64,000 bases of DNA from Paenibacillus aestuarii. GTDB lineage: Bacteria > Bacillota > Bacilli > Paenibacillales > NBRC-103111. Below the pieces are notes generated by a model. It saw only the letters and a program-made list of their open reading frames with translations, was not told the origin of the DNA and searched no databases. Shown piece after piece: positions 8,142-15,855 of the stretch. The stretch lies in contig NZ_JAQFVF010000092.1 in assembly GCF_027789125.1 (NCBI RefSeq), forward strand, positions 209,866-273,865. The letters are read 5' to 3'. Position numbers and translations under genes: made by a program. The first letter of the stretch is position 1, and the number at the start of each line of letters is the position of its first letter.

Positions 8142-8273
8142 ATGGAAGCAGATGAGTTGGAAGTAGTGGCAAATGACACGATCGTTGCGAACGGTTTGGA
8201 CATTGAGGAGGATGAGGAGGAGTACGATCATCACGAATCTTTTAAGCGGGGAATCCGCAAAGCAGAGCGATAA
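8142..8273 (+). CDS. Small acidic protein of unknown function (43 aa)
   Basis: Begins MEADELEVVAND, has an acidic run (IEEDEEEYDHHE) and ends basic (KRGIRKAER). AAAGGAGTTG is well placed before the ATG. Reading upstream in the same frame has no better start. Not recognised; the charge pattern (acidic core, basic tail) suggests a small binding or regulatory protein, nothing more can be said. Confidence 0.5.
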   Translation: MEADELEVVANDTIVANGLDIEEDEEEYDHHESFKRGIRKAER

Positions 8274-8421
8274 CTTAACGGGGTTAATTAATGAAAATTT
8301 CAATTAAAGAATTCTTTTTTTTTGAAAATTTATTTTAATCCTTCGACAAATAGTAACAATATCCTGACGTTCCATGATTTATAATAGCTATTGTCTTCTA
8401 ATGAATGCGAACGGAGATAAG

Positions 8422-8628
8422 GTGAAAATGGAACAATTTTTGTTAGACAAAATCGAATGTGTGCGCATCAAGATGGTTGAAGAAGCTACTGTGCAGCGCA
8501 GTTTGACCCACTATAAAGTTGTTGCACTCAGCCATGAGCTAGACCGCTATATTGTACTGTATCAAAAGCTAAAGAAAAGAAAACACGGCGTCATTCAACA
8601 ACGCAATGATTTAGTGATCGCCTATTAA
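8422..8628 (+). CDS. Spo0E-like sporulation regulatory protein
   Basis: 68 residues from GTG at 8422 (GGAG five nt upstream); ATG at 8428 is an alternative. Two-helix Spo0E pattern: LLDKIECVRIKMVEEA in helix 1 and ALSHELDRYIVLYQKLK in helix 2, with the SxELD signature that forms the catalytic/interaction surface. In the family these small aspartyl phosphatases dephosphorylate Spo0A~P and so delay sporulation. The loop is typical in length. No neighbouring partner; monocistronic. Sequence similarity is short, so the call rests on the SHELD motif and helix spacing. Confidence 0.8.
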   Translation: MKMEQFLLDKIECVRIKMVEEATVQRSLTHYKVVALSHELDRYIVLYQKLKKRKHGVIQQRNDLVIAY

Positions 8629-8825
8629 TCGCCAATTTGCTTGCCGCGGCCCTATAACAAACACAACCTGCCAAAGCGGACAAGCTATAGCGCTGAAATT
8701 CCACTGCGACCCGTGCCTGCCAAGCTCTGCATCGTGCAAACGTGAACAGGCACACGTGATTGAATAAAGCAGATCTGCCATACCCCGGGCCCCCGCTCGG
8801 GGTTACTTCTTTGTAACACAAAAAC

Positions 8826-8877
8826 TTTCATGACCCTCCATCAGGTCACAGGATTTTGGTGAAAATTCCACAGCCTT
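8826..8877 (+). repeat. Two-hairpin element, copy 1
   Basis: TGACC...GGTCA hairpin followed by GGATTTT...AAAATTCC hairpin. Aligns over about 52 bp with copy 2 at 10879-10934, mostly keeping pairing where bases differ. No T-run follows in this copy. Confidence 0.55.
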
Positions 8878-8989
8878 GGGCAGTAAGTCGGCAAAATCGG
8901 ACTGGAACGCAGGTGGCTAATCTTTATCTTCTGTAAGAGGGCTTAACCGCTATACAGCACATTGCACCAATCGGTGGCGATGCTTTCAC

Positions 8990-9024
8990 AAAAAAAGAGA
9001 CCCGCAGCAACGGGCTGCAGGTCT
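8990..9024 (-). terminator. Orphan minus-strand terminator
   Basis: AGACCTGCAGC-CCGTT-GCTGCGGGTCT followed by C and T7 on the minus strand. No minus-strand gene lies upstream within 2 kb, so it may end a short RNA starting near a TATAAT at 9057-9062. Confidence 0.6.
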
Positions 9025-9208
9025 AAAGTGTATATTTTAAAGGGGGTCATATTTGTATTATAACCGTTAAATGTTAATACAAGATGAATGAAACATTTCA
9101 TTTGTGTTACGAAATATTAGTTTCCCGACATCGCAAAAGGGGCTAATGTCACCTCCCCATCCGTGCTACATAAAATAGCTAACAGCATCGGACTTCAAGG
9201 AGGTAAAT

Positions 9209-9832
9209 ATGATTGAATATTGTCCTATTTGCAGAGGCTGGTACTATGTCGACATGAGCGCGGGAAGAGAGCAAACGATCATTGATGAATGGCAAGCTGT
9301 CTCCGTCCCTCCTGCACCTGCCCTGCAAGCCGTTGCGGTGAATCCGCAAACGACTGCTCTGCTTGTGCTCGATATGGAGACGACCATCTGCAACCAGCAC
9401 CGCTGCATAGCCTCCATCCCCAAAATCAGCCATCTTGTGGGCGAAGCTCGCGCGAAGGGCATGCCAGTCGTCTACAGCCTGACAAGAGCAGGTCATCCCT
9501 CGGACATTGCCCCTGCGCTAACACCCGCTCCCGGCGAACCGATTGTGAAATCCAATGTCGATAAGTTTTATCAGACGAGGTTGGAGGAAATCCTGCGCCA
9601 GCGCGGAATCACTACGGTGATCGTGACCGGTTACGCGGCGAACGGCGCCGTCCTTCACACCGCAACGAGCGCAGCGTTCCGGGGCTTTGATGTCATAGTG
9701 CCGGTGGACGGAATGTCGGCAGGTGACCCGTATGCGGAACAGTACACAGCCTGGCATATGCTGAATAGCCCCGGCACCCGCAACCGCGCGACGCTGACGC
9801 AAATTAACATGATCCATATCGTATCAAGATAA
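9209..9832 (+). CDS. Isochorismatase-fold hydrolase-like protein lacking the catalytic cysteine
   Basis: 207 residues. Residues 1-45 are an extra N-terminus with a CPIC pair (YCPICRGWYYVD). The isochorismatase-like fold follows: Asp in LLVLDMET, Lys in PIVKSNVDKF and the GYAANGAVLHTATSAAF segment. In active family members the last segment contains the nucleophilic Cys (TNVCV-type); here that position is Ala (NGAVL), although Asp and Lys are kept. The protein therefore cannot use the standard thioester mechanism. It could be a non-hydrolytic enzyme, a different hydrolase using water, or a ligand-binding protein. RBS AAGGAGG five nt before ATG. It is followed 78 bp later by an aldo/keto reductase gene. 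Confidence 0.8.
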   Translation: MIEYCPICRGWYYVDMSAGREQTIIDEWQAVSVPPAPALQAVAVNPQTTALLVLDMETTICNQHRCIASIPKISHLVGEARAKGMPVVYSLTRAGHPSDIAPALTPAPGEPIVKSNVDKFYQTRLEEILRQRGITTVIVTGYAANGAVLHTATSAAFRGFDVIVPVDGMSAGDPYAEQYTAWHMLNSPGTRNRATLTQINMIHIVSR

Positions 9833-9910
9833 GTTGATTTTCATGCAATAGTTGATAGTATTTTCTGTCCTCGTACATGCTATAATAAGGAAAAAAAGGA
9901 GTTGTTGCCT

Positions 9911-10789
9911 GTGTTAACAAGAACGCTGGGCCGATTAGGCCACCAAAGCTCCGTCGTCATGTTCGGGGCTGCCAGCTTGGGCTCCGTCACGCAAGCGGAC
10001 GCCGATTCCTCGATTTCCTTTGCATTGGAGCATGGCGTCAATCACTTCGATACAGCAGCCAGCTATGGCGATGCTGAATTGCGGATGGGACCTTGGATGC
10101 CCAAGATCCGGGAGCAGATCTTCCTCGCCACGAAAACCGGCGAGCGTACGAAAGAGAAGGCGAAGGCTGAAATTTACCGTTCCTTGGAACGGCTGCAGAC
10201 CGACCGCCTCGATCTTTTGCAACTGCATGCGGTAGGCGACATGGAGAACCTCGATCTGTGCACAGGCAAAGGCGGTGCGCTTGAAGCCGCTCTGGAAGCG
10301 AAGGAAGAAGGCATCGTGAAAGCGATCGGCATCACCGGCCACGGGCATCAGGCGCCAATTGTGCACCGCGAAGCTTTGTCCAGATATCCGTTTGACACCG
10401 TGCTGCTCCCTCTCAATTACTATCTGTATTCGCTTCCCGAGTACCGCGAAGCTTTCGACAAGCTGATGGAAGCCGCCGGACAATCGGGCGCGGCCGTTCG
10501 CGTCATCAAAGCGGTGGCCAAGGGACCGTGGGGCGAGCATCAGACGCGAACCCATGCCACCTGGTACGAGCCTTTTGATCAGCAGGATATCATTGATGCT
10601 TGCGTTCATTTTGTTATGTCTTTTCCGGGCATCGTCGGATTTGCCAGCGCAGGTGACATTCACCTGTTCCCCAAAATCGTCGAAGCTGCCGAGCATTATG
10701 GTCGCTTGAATGATGAGCGGGCAACAGCTATTTTACAGGCAATTAGCGGATACTCCAGCCCGTTTGGCGCCCCTACATCCATCGCGTAA
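9911..10789 (+). CDS. Aldo/keto reductase
   Basis: 292 residues. A (beta/alpha)8 NADPH-dependent oxidoreductase with the family tetrad visible: Asp in HFDTAASYG, Tyr in the same segment, Lys in ATKTGER and His in LQLHAVG. GTG at 9911 is chosen, nine nt after AAAGGAG; a TTG at 9902 is too close. A TATAAT lies about 25 bp before the RBS. The C-terminal cofactor region (FPGIVGFASAGD) resembles the group of AKRs found in Bacilli as general aldehyde/ketone reductases. Substrate unknown. Pairing with the upstream isochorismatase-fold gene may be only positional since a promoter-like sequence separates them. Confidence 0.88.
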   Translation: MLTRTLGRLGHQSSVVMFGAASLGSVTQADADSSISFALEHGVNHFDTAASYGDAELRMGPWMPKIREQIFLATKTGERTKEKAKAEIYRSLERLQTDRLDLLQLHAVGDMENLDLCTGKGGALEAALEAKEEGIVKAIGITGHGHQAPIVHREALSRYPFDTVLLPLNYYLYSLPEYREAFDKLMEAAGQSGAAVRVIKAVAKGPWGEHQTRTHATWYEPFDQQDIIDACVHFVMSFPGIVGFASAGDIHLFPKIVEAAEHYGRLNDERATAILQAISGYSSPFGAPTSIA

Positions 10790-10878
10790 TTTACATATCT
10801 CGCCAAATTCAACCGTCCTTTTTTGGCTGCAACCTCTATTAGTGAACAACTCTTAAGACGACTGAATGAATATAATTC

Positions 10879-10934
10879 TTTTATGACCCTCTACCGGGTC
10901 ACAGGCTATGATGAAATTTTCATAGCCTTTTTTT
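10879..10934 (+). repeat. Two-hairpin element, copy 2
   Basis: TGACCC-TCTACC-GGGTCA hairpin, then GGCTATGA / TCATAGCC hairpin and T7. The second hairpin is a clear intrinsic terminator (10904-10934) downstream of the aldo/keto reductase. Related to 8826-8877. Confidence 0.6.
10904..10934 (+). terminator. Terminator downstream of the aldo/keto reductase
   Basis: Perfect 8-bp stem GGCTATGA / TCATAGCC with T7 tail; forms the 3' half of the two-hairpin element. Confidence 0.8.
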
Positions 10935-11109
10935 GTGTTTAAGCCCGTCATTGCGGGCTACAGGATAGGCACGCAGGGATGGTAAGATGGCAATGACCGT
11001 AAACACGCCAATACCCGTCCACTTACAGCAAAAGAGCTCGCTGCAATAAAGATCATTCAGGCAAGGAAATCGACTGTTTCCAGAACAGTAACTTACGCTG
11101 TTATCGCCA

Positions 11110-11160
11110 AAGAAAAAGACCGTTCGCAGCCTGTCGATTGGCTTAAACGGTCTTTTTCTT
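11110..11160. terminator. Terminator of the GH35/ABC/LacI operon
   Basis: Perfect 15-bp stem AAGAAAAAGACCGTT / AACGGTCTTTTTCTT with a 21-nt loop; A/T-rich ends allow action in both directions. Lies just after the LacI stop codon on the minus strand. Confidence 0.8.
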
Positions 11161-11171
11161 CAAGACTTCCC

Positions 11172-12197
11172 TCATGACTCGCGCTGCGTGCTCTGCCTGA
11201 CGATCAGCCGTGGTGCCAGCACCGTCAGCTGCTGCGCCTTCTCCTTCTGAATCAATCGGGACAAAATCGCCAAAGCCGTCCTGCCCAGTTCATCGCTGTT
11301 TTGCGAGACGGTCGTTAGCTCCGGATTCATCGCCGAGGACAGCTGCGTATCGTCAAAGCCTGCGATCGCCAGTTCCTCAGGCACCCGGACGCCTCGGGTC
11401 AGCGCCGCCTTGATCGCGCCGATCGCCACATAATCGTTGATGCACACGACAGCCGTCGGGCGGCTCTGCATCGCGAGGATCTGCTCCATGCGCTGGTAGC
11501 CGCAAGCGATCGAGAAATCCCCGAGCCGGATCCAATCCTGGCGGTAAGGCAGCTGGTTTGCATGAAGCGTCTCTTTGAACGCTTGCAGCTTCTCCAGCGT
11601 CGTTGTCGTCGCCAGACTGCCGCCCAAGAAGCCGATCCGCTCATGCCCGAGCTCGATGAAGTGCCGCACCAACAGTTGGGTCCCCATAAACTCATCCGTC
11701 TTCACACGATGACAGGGATGCCCAGGCAGTGTACCGTTGATAAGCACGATCGGCGTTTTTTTCTGAATGTCGATCACTTCCTGCACCAGCGCATCCTGAC
11801 ACTGGCGCGCATTAATCCGACCGCCCATAAAGATGAGGCCATCCACTTGCCTCTCGCACAGCAAATGCAAGTACTCCGACTCTTTGTGCGGATCGCTGAA
11901 CGTGTTGCATAAAAAGAGCGTGTATCCCAGCTTAAGCGCCGCCCGCTCCGCCCCGCCGAACACCTCGGAGAAGAACATATTGCTGCTATCCGGAAATAAG
12001 ACGCCGATCATCCCCGTTCTTTTATTCACGAGACTGCGGGCCAGCGCGTTCGGCTGGAATTTGTGCTTTTCGATGATAGCCATAATTTTCTGCCGGGTAG
12101 ACGCACGCACAGGAGCAGTGCCATTAAGAACACGGGAAACTGTGGCGACGGATACGTTCGCTTCCCTGGCAATATCATAGACGGTTATCGCTTCCAG
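11172..12197 (-). CDS. LacI family transcriptional regulator (apparent CTG start)
   Basis: 341 residues if translation starts at CTG 12197. The N-terminal reading EAITVYDIAREANVSVATV then SRVLN is a complete LacI HTH and hinge; the first ATG/GTG/TTG in frame (GTG 12110) would remove the whole DNA-binding helix pair. GGAGAG lies nine nt before the CTG. The rest (about 60-335) is a periplasmic-binding-protein-like effector domain (IGVLFPDSSN, VVCINDYVAIGAI, IAGFDDTQLS). Last gene of the GH35/ABC operon, 24 bp after the binding-protein gene. It probably represses the operon; the perfect palindrome TGAAAC-CC-GTTTCA before the GH35 gene is a candidate operator. A sequencing error or true non-AUG start are both possible. 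Confidence 0.85.
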   Translation of the reverse strand: MEAITVYDIAREANVSVATVSRVLNGTAPVRASTRQKIMAIIEKHKFQPNALARSLVNKRTGMIGVLFPDSSNMFFSEVFGGAERAALKLGYTLFLCNTFSDPHKESEYLHLLCERQVDGLIFMGGRINARQCQDALVQEVIDIQKKTPIVLINGTLPGHPCHRVKTDEFMGTQLLVRHFIELGHERIGFLGGSLATTTTLEKLQAFKETLHANQLPYRQDWIRLGDFSIACGYQRMEQILAMQSRPTAVVCINDYVAIGAIKAALTRGVRVPEELAIAGFDDTQLSSAMNPELTTVSQNSDELGRTALAILSRLIQKEKAQQLTVLAPRLIVRQSTQRES

Positions 12198-12221
12198 AGG
12201 GACGCACTCTCCGTTACTTCT

Positions 12222-13847
12222 TTATTTACTGCTTTCGACCATCGTTTTAAAAGCGTCCAGCTGCTTCTGGACTTCCGCTTGCAGCTTATCGTAACCGGCG
12301 GCTTTGAGCTTCGCGCGGAAATCGTTCACGGCTTTCACCGGATCGCCGGCTTTGCCATACAAAATGGCTGGTCCCATTTGGCCAACGACTTGGGTAACGG
12401 CCGTCAATTCATTCGTAACAGGGGCTTTATCGAAAACAAAGCGGCCATATGGATACGGCTTCTTGATTTTGTCGTAAGCGGCGTACATATCGGCTTTGCC
12501 GGCATATTCGTTGCCGTCTGGAATTTCGTTCTTATCGATGCGTCCACCCCAGAAGTCGGAGTAGAAATCGTCGCGCTGCACGTCATAACCTTCCGGACGG
12601 TAGCGCTTGCCGTCTTTGACCACGTATTGCACGCCTTCAAGGCCGTAGTTCATCAGATGATAAATTTCAGGATCCTGACGGATCAAATCGTAGACCATCA
12701 GCGCGCGCTCCGGATGCTTGCTTTTTGCCCCGACGGAAGTCCCGCCGTGTGTGATCGACAGTGAGACCAAATTATTGCGGGTCGATGAGAACGGGTAAAA
12801 TTGCAGATCAGAGCCAGGCTGCAGTTTATCCATTTTGACGCGCTCGCCGAGGAACGTTTGCGTGTGATGCTGATCGACAGCCGATTTGCCCGCTTCCAGC
12901 TCGGCACGGTTATCGCCTTTGTAGTTCAGCACGTCTTCGCGCCAGAACCCCTTGTCGCCCCATTCCTTCATTTGCTTGGCGAAATTGACAAAAGTATCGT
13001 CGAAGATCGGGCTATAGGCTGTATATTTCTCGTCATAGGACTTGCCATAAATGATGCCGAACATGCCCGTACTAACCGGAAGCTCGATCGCATCGGTATG
13101 CGAGTTGATGTAGCCGCCGGCAATATCTCCGCTGGTCCCGTTCGGGTCCCATGGCATAACGCCCGGCTTCTTATCCTTCACCCCTTGGAAGTATTTGCCG
13201 AGGGTCTCCCAATCTTTGATCGGCGTCGTAATTCCGAATTCTTTGGCCCAGTCCCCACGATACAAGAACCCGTGGTTGACCCACTGCGTATAGTGATCTT
13301 CTGGAATGAGCATGATCTGGTTCTTATACTTCGTCTCCGCCCAGTCCGTCGGCGGTACTTCCGTCCACGTTAACGGTGCATAGGTAGGAAGCAGCTTATC
13401 CAGCGGCATGAAAGCGCCCTTTTGGGCATTTTGCCACGTATCCAGCCAATCGGTAGCTACCGTAATCAGGTCGACCGGCTCCCCGGAAGCGAGCAGCAAG
13501 TTATATTTCGTTTGCCAATCCGCCCATTCCACCCATTTGATTTCCAGCTTGGCATTCGCCTTTTGCTTTAAGAGTGCATTGACCTTTTCCATCACTTTTT
13601 CAAATTGGCCATTCTTCGGCTTATCCCCGAGCATCACGTAACTAATCGTTTGGAACTCGGAAGTGTCAATCTTCCCTCCCGTTGCAGCCCCTGTCGCAGC
13701 AGCCGTGGCAGCGGTCGTTGCCGCCGGTTTGCTAGTGGCGCCGTTGGTGTCATTGTTCGAGCTGCTCGGTGTTGAGCAAGCGGTCAAACTTGCAGCCAGA
13801 GCCCCGGCCAGGGCGACGCTCAGCACATTTTTCTTTTTTCTCCACAT
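12222..13847 (-). CDS. Sugar ABC transporter lipoprotein binding protein (LplA/LipO-like)
   Basis: 541 residues. ATG 13847 with GGGGAGG nine nt upstream. Signal sequence with lipobox LTAC (Cys about residue 24), then a Ser/Thr/Ala-rich tether (25-55) and a family-1 solute-binding fold. The size and C-terminal helix (KAAGYDKLQAEVQKQLDAF) match the large LplA/LipO-type binding proteins of Paenibacillus, which carry oligosaccharides to LplB/LplC permeases. Third transport gene of the operon (permease, permease, binding protein). Ligand unknown; GH35 in the operon suggests a beta-galactoside or beta-galactosyl-containing oligosaccharide. Confidence 0.9.
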   Translation of the reverse strand: MWRKKKNVLSVALAGALAASLTACSTPSSSNNDTNGATSKPAATTAATAAATGAATGGKIDTSEFQTISYVMLGDKPKNGQFEKVMEKVNALLKQKANAKLEIKWVEWADWQTKYNLLLASGEPVDLITVATDWLDTWQNAQKGAFMPLDKLLPTYAPLTWTEVPPTDWAETKYKNQIMLIPEDHYTQWVNHGFLYRGDWAKEFGITTPIKDWETLGKYFQGVKDKKPGVMPWDPNGTSGDIAGGYINSHTDAIELPVSTGMFGIIYGKSYDEKYTAYSPIFDDTFVNFAKQMKEWGDKGFWREDVLNYKGDNRAELEAGKSAVDQHHTQTFLGERVKMDKLQPGSDLQFYPFSSTRNNLVSLSITHGGTSVGAKSKHPERALMVYDLIRQDPEIYHLMNYGLEGVQYVVKDGKRYRPEGYDVQRDDFYSDFWGGRIDKNEIPDGNEYAGKADMYAAYDKIKKPYPYGRFVFDKAPVTNELTAVTQVVGQMGPAILYGKAGDPVKAVNDFRAKLKAAGYDKLQAEVQKQLDAFKTMVESSK

Positions 13848-13907
13848 ACAAAAATGCCTCCCCATGATCATGATTGGTGTATACGAATAACCTTGTATAC
13901 TTGCATG

Positions 13908-14816
13908 TCAGCCTTTTACAGCGCCAACGGTGATGCCTTTGATGAAGTACTTCTGCACCATCGGGTAGAACAAAATGACCGGACCTGTGGCGACGACCGC
14001 CGTCGCCATCTTCATCGATTCCAGCGGCATATCCCGGGGCTGGACGTTGGACGCGACCGAGGAGTTTTTAATAAAATCAGCGCTCGTGACAACGTTATAA
14101 AGAAATAACTGCAGCGGTCGGTATTTCATATCCGGTGAAAGGAACAGCATGGCATTGTACCATTCATTCCAATAGCCTAACGCAAGGAACAATCCAATCG
14201 TCGCCAGCGCCGGCGTGGTCATGGGTAGGATCAGCTTGATGAAGATGTGAAAATCCCCTGCCCCGTCCATTTTGGCCGACTCGGTAATCGCATGCGGGAT
14301 CGAGGTGACGAAGCTTTTCATCATGATAATGAGAAATGGGCTCATAAGTCCTGGCAGCAGCACGGCAAGATAGTTATCTTTGAGATGCAGCCACTGCGTC
14401 ATGATCAGGTAAAAGGGTACGACTCCGCCTTGGAACAGCGTTGTAAAGTAGATGAAGAAGGAGATGCGGTTCCGATATGGGAAATCCGGTCGCTGCAATG
14501 AATAACCCGTCATGGCGACGATGAACAGCCCGACAGCGGTTCCCACCACCGTAATCCCCAACGTAACTGCGTAAGAACCGACGATGATGCCGGGGTTATC
14601 GAACACAATTTTATATGCGAATGTACTGAACTCCCGGGGCCACAAATTATAGCCATGCAGTGTAATGGACTTCTCCGCCGTAAATGAGGTGCCGAGAACA
14701 AGCAAAAACGGCAGTAAACAGCATAGTGCGAATAGGCCGATAAAGACGTAGCCAAATGCCCGGACAGTCACCGAAGAGAAATCAGTTCCCCTCTGACGTG
14801 CGATAACTTGCTCCAC
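13908..14816 (-). CDS. Carbohydrate ABC transporter permease, MalG/LplC type
   Basis: 302 residues, six predicted membrane helices. The EAA loop that contacts the ATPase reads ITESAKMDGAGDFHIFIKLILPM (conserved Glu-Ser-Ala and Gly), and the C-terminus ends in the typical FIKGITVGAVKG. GTG start with GGGGGG upstream. Pairs with the permease encoded 46 bp before it. No ATPase gene in the operon. Confidence 0.92.
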   Translation of the reverse strand: MEQVIARQRGTDFSSVTVRAFGYVFIGLFALCCLLPFLLVLGTSFTAEKSITLHGYNLWPREFSTFAYKIVFDNPGIIVGSYAVTLGITVVGTAVGLFIVAMTGYSLQRPDFPYRNRISFFIYFTTLFQGGVVPFYLIMTQWLHLKDNYLAVLLPGLMSPFLIIMMKSFVTSIPHAITESAKMDGAGDFHIFIKLILPMTTPALATIGLFLALGYWNEWYNAMLFLSPDMKYRPLQLFLYNVVTSADFIKNSSVASNVQPRDMPLESMKMATAVVATGPVILFYPMVQKYFIKGITVGAVKG

Positions 14817-14862
14817 TTTGGGTCCCCCCTTAGCTAAAAATAAATATTGACGCTAGCATGCG

Positions 14863-15834
14863 TTAGAACAGCGTATTCTCCGGAGACACCTTCTTCACCA
14901 GCCAGTTCGCCGTGATGACGATAAAGAAGCCAAACACGGACTGGTACAGACTGACGGCGCTGCCCAGCGAGAAGTTAAAATTGTTCATCAGCGAGCGGAA
15001 CACGAACGTCTCAATAATGTCCGTAGCGTCGAACAAAGCGGTATTATTGGCGCCGACCAGGTTATAGAACAGCCCGAAATTCCCGCGCAGCACGCCTCCC
15101 AGGGAGAAAAGCAAGAGAATGACGAAGGTCGGCTTTAGCCACGGCAGCACAATATAGCGAATCCGCTGCACAGCGTTGGCGCCATCGATTTCCACCGCTT
15201 CAATGATCTCCGCGTCCAGCCCCATGATGGCCGCAAAATAGACGATCGAACCGTAGCCCGTCGACTGCCATAAAAACGTAATGACGATAATGAACGGCCA
15301 AATACTCGGATTCGAATACGTTTTGAGCGGTTCTGAGCCAAGCGATTTCAGCACGCCGTTCAGCAAACCGAAATCATAGCTGAGGATGTTATAAGCGATC
15401 AGGCCAACGAGCACGAAGGAAATAAAAAACGGCAGGAACATAAGTGATTGCGCAAGCTTTTTAAACCATTTTTTACGCAGCTCGTTAAGCAGAATGGCGA
15501 CGCCGATTTGCAGCGTGTTGCCGATGAGGATGAACGCCAGGTTGTAGGCAATCGTGTTAAAGGTCAGCTTCCATAAGGCCCCGGAGGTAACCAAGAAATG
15601 GAAGTTGTCAAAGCCGACGAACGGCGAGCCGAAGATTCCCGAGCCGTAGTTGTAATTAATGAAAGCAAGATACAGCCCCGGCATGGGGAGATAGGACATC
15701 ACGATGAAAAATAAGATCGCTGGCAAGCACATCAGCAGCAAGGTGCGGAATTTCCACATTTTGCGAAATGTCGTGCGCTTATTCGCTAGGACCGGCGCCT
15801 GTTCAAGACTTCCGGATGTGACGGCAGTTCTCAT
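14863..15834 (-). CDS. Carbohydrate ABC transporter permease, MalF/LplB type
   Basis: 323 residues, six membrane helices after a polar N-terminus (1-35). EAA-loop region: IIEAVEIDGANAVQRIRYIVLPW. Ends VKKVSPENTLF, the usual LplB-type tail. ATG with AGGAG 11 nt upstream, 21 bp after the GH35 gene, so clearly co-transcribed. Confidence 0.92.
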   Translation of the reverse strand: MRTAVTSGSLEQAPVLANKRTTFRKMWKFRTLLLMCLPAILFFIVMSYLPMPGLYLAFINYNYGSGIFGSPFVGFDNFHFLVTSGALWKLTFNTIAYNLAFILIGNTLQIGVAILLNELRKKWFKKLAQSLMFLPFFISFVLVGLIAYNILSYDFGLLNGVLKSLGSEPLKTYSNPSIWPFIIVITFLWQSTGYGSIVYFAAIMGLDAEIIEAVEIDGANAVQRIRYIVLPWLKPTFVILLLFSLGGVLRGNFGLFYNLVGANNTALFDATDIIETFVFRSLMNNFNFSLGSAVSLYQSVFGFFIVITANWLVKKVSPENTLF

Positions 15835-15855
15835 GTTTGCATACGCTCCTCTCCA

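Larger units (their letters stand above)
8629..9208 (+). other. 580-bp intergenic region with structured elements
   Basis: No convincing gene. It holds a two-hairpin element (8826-8877) related to one at 10879-10934, a palindrome-like segment AAGTCGGCAAAATCGGACT (about 8887-8905) related to repeats at the right end of the window, and a minus-strand terminator with a possible small transcript (8990-9062). Confidence 0.6.
10790..11171 (+). other. 382-bp intergenic region
   Basis: Holds the second two-hairpin element, which ends in a good terminator for the aldo/keto reductase transcript, a short AGCCCG-TCATTG-CGGGCT hairpin (about 10942-10959) and the LacI-operon terminator. No credible gene. 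Confidence 0.6.

Noticed and set aside
12063..12764. Antisense frames over the LacI and binding-protein genes (also 21459-22319, 57394-58113, 9935-10696, 17833-18561)
   Set aside because: All overlap clear genes on the other strand, with Arg/His-rich or Cys-rich composition and no start signals.
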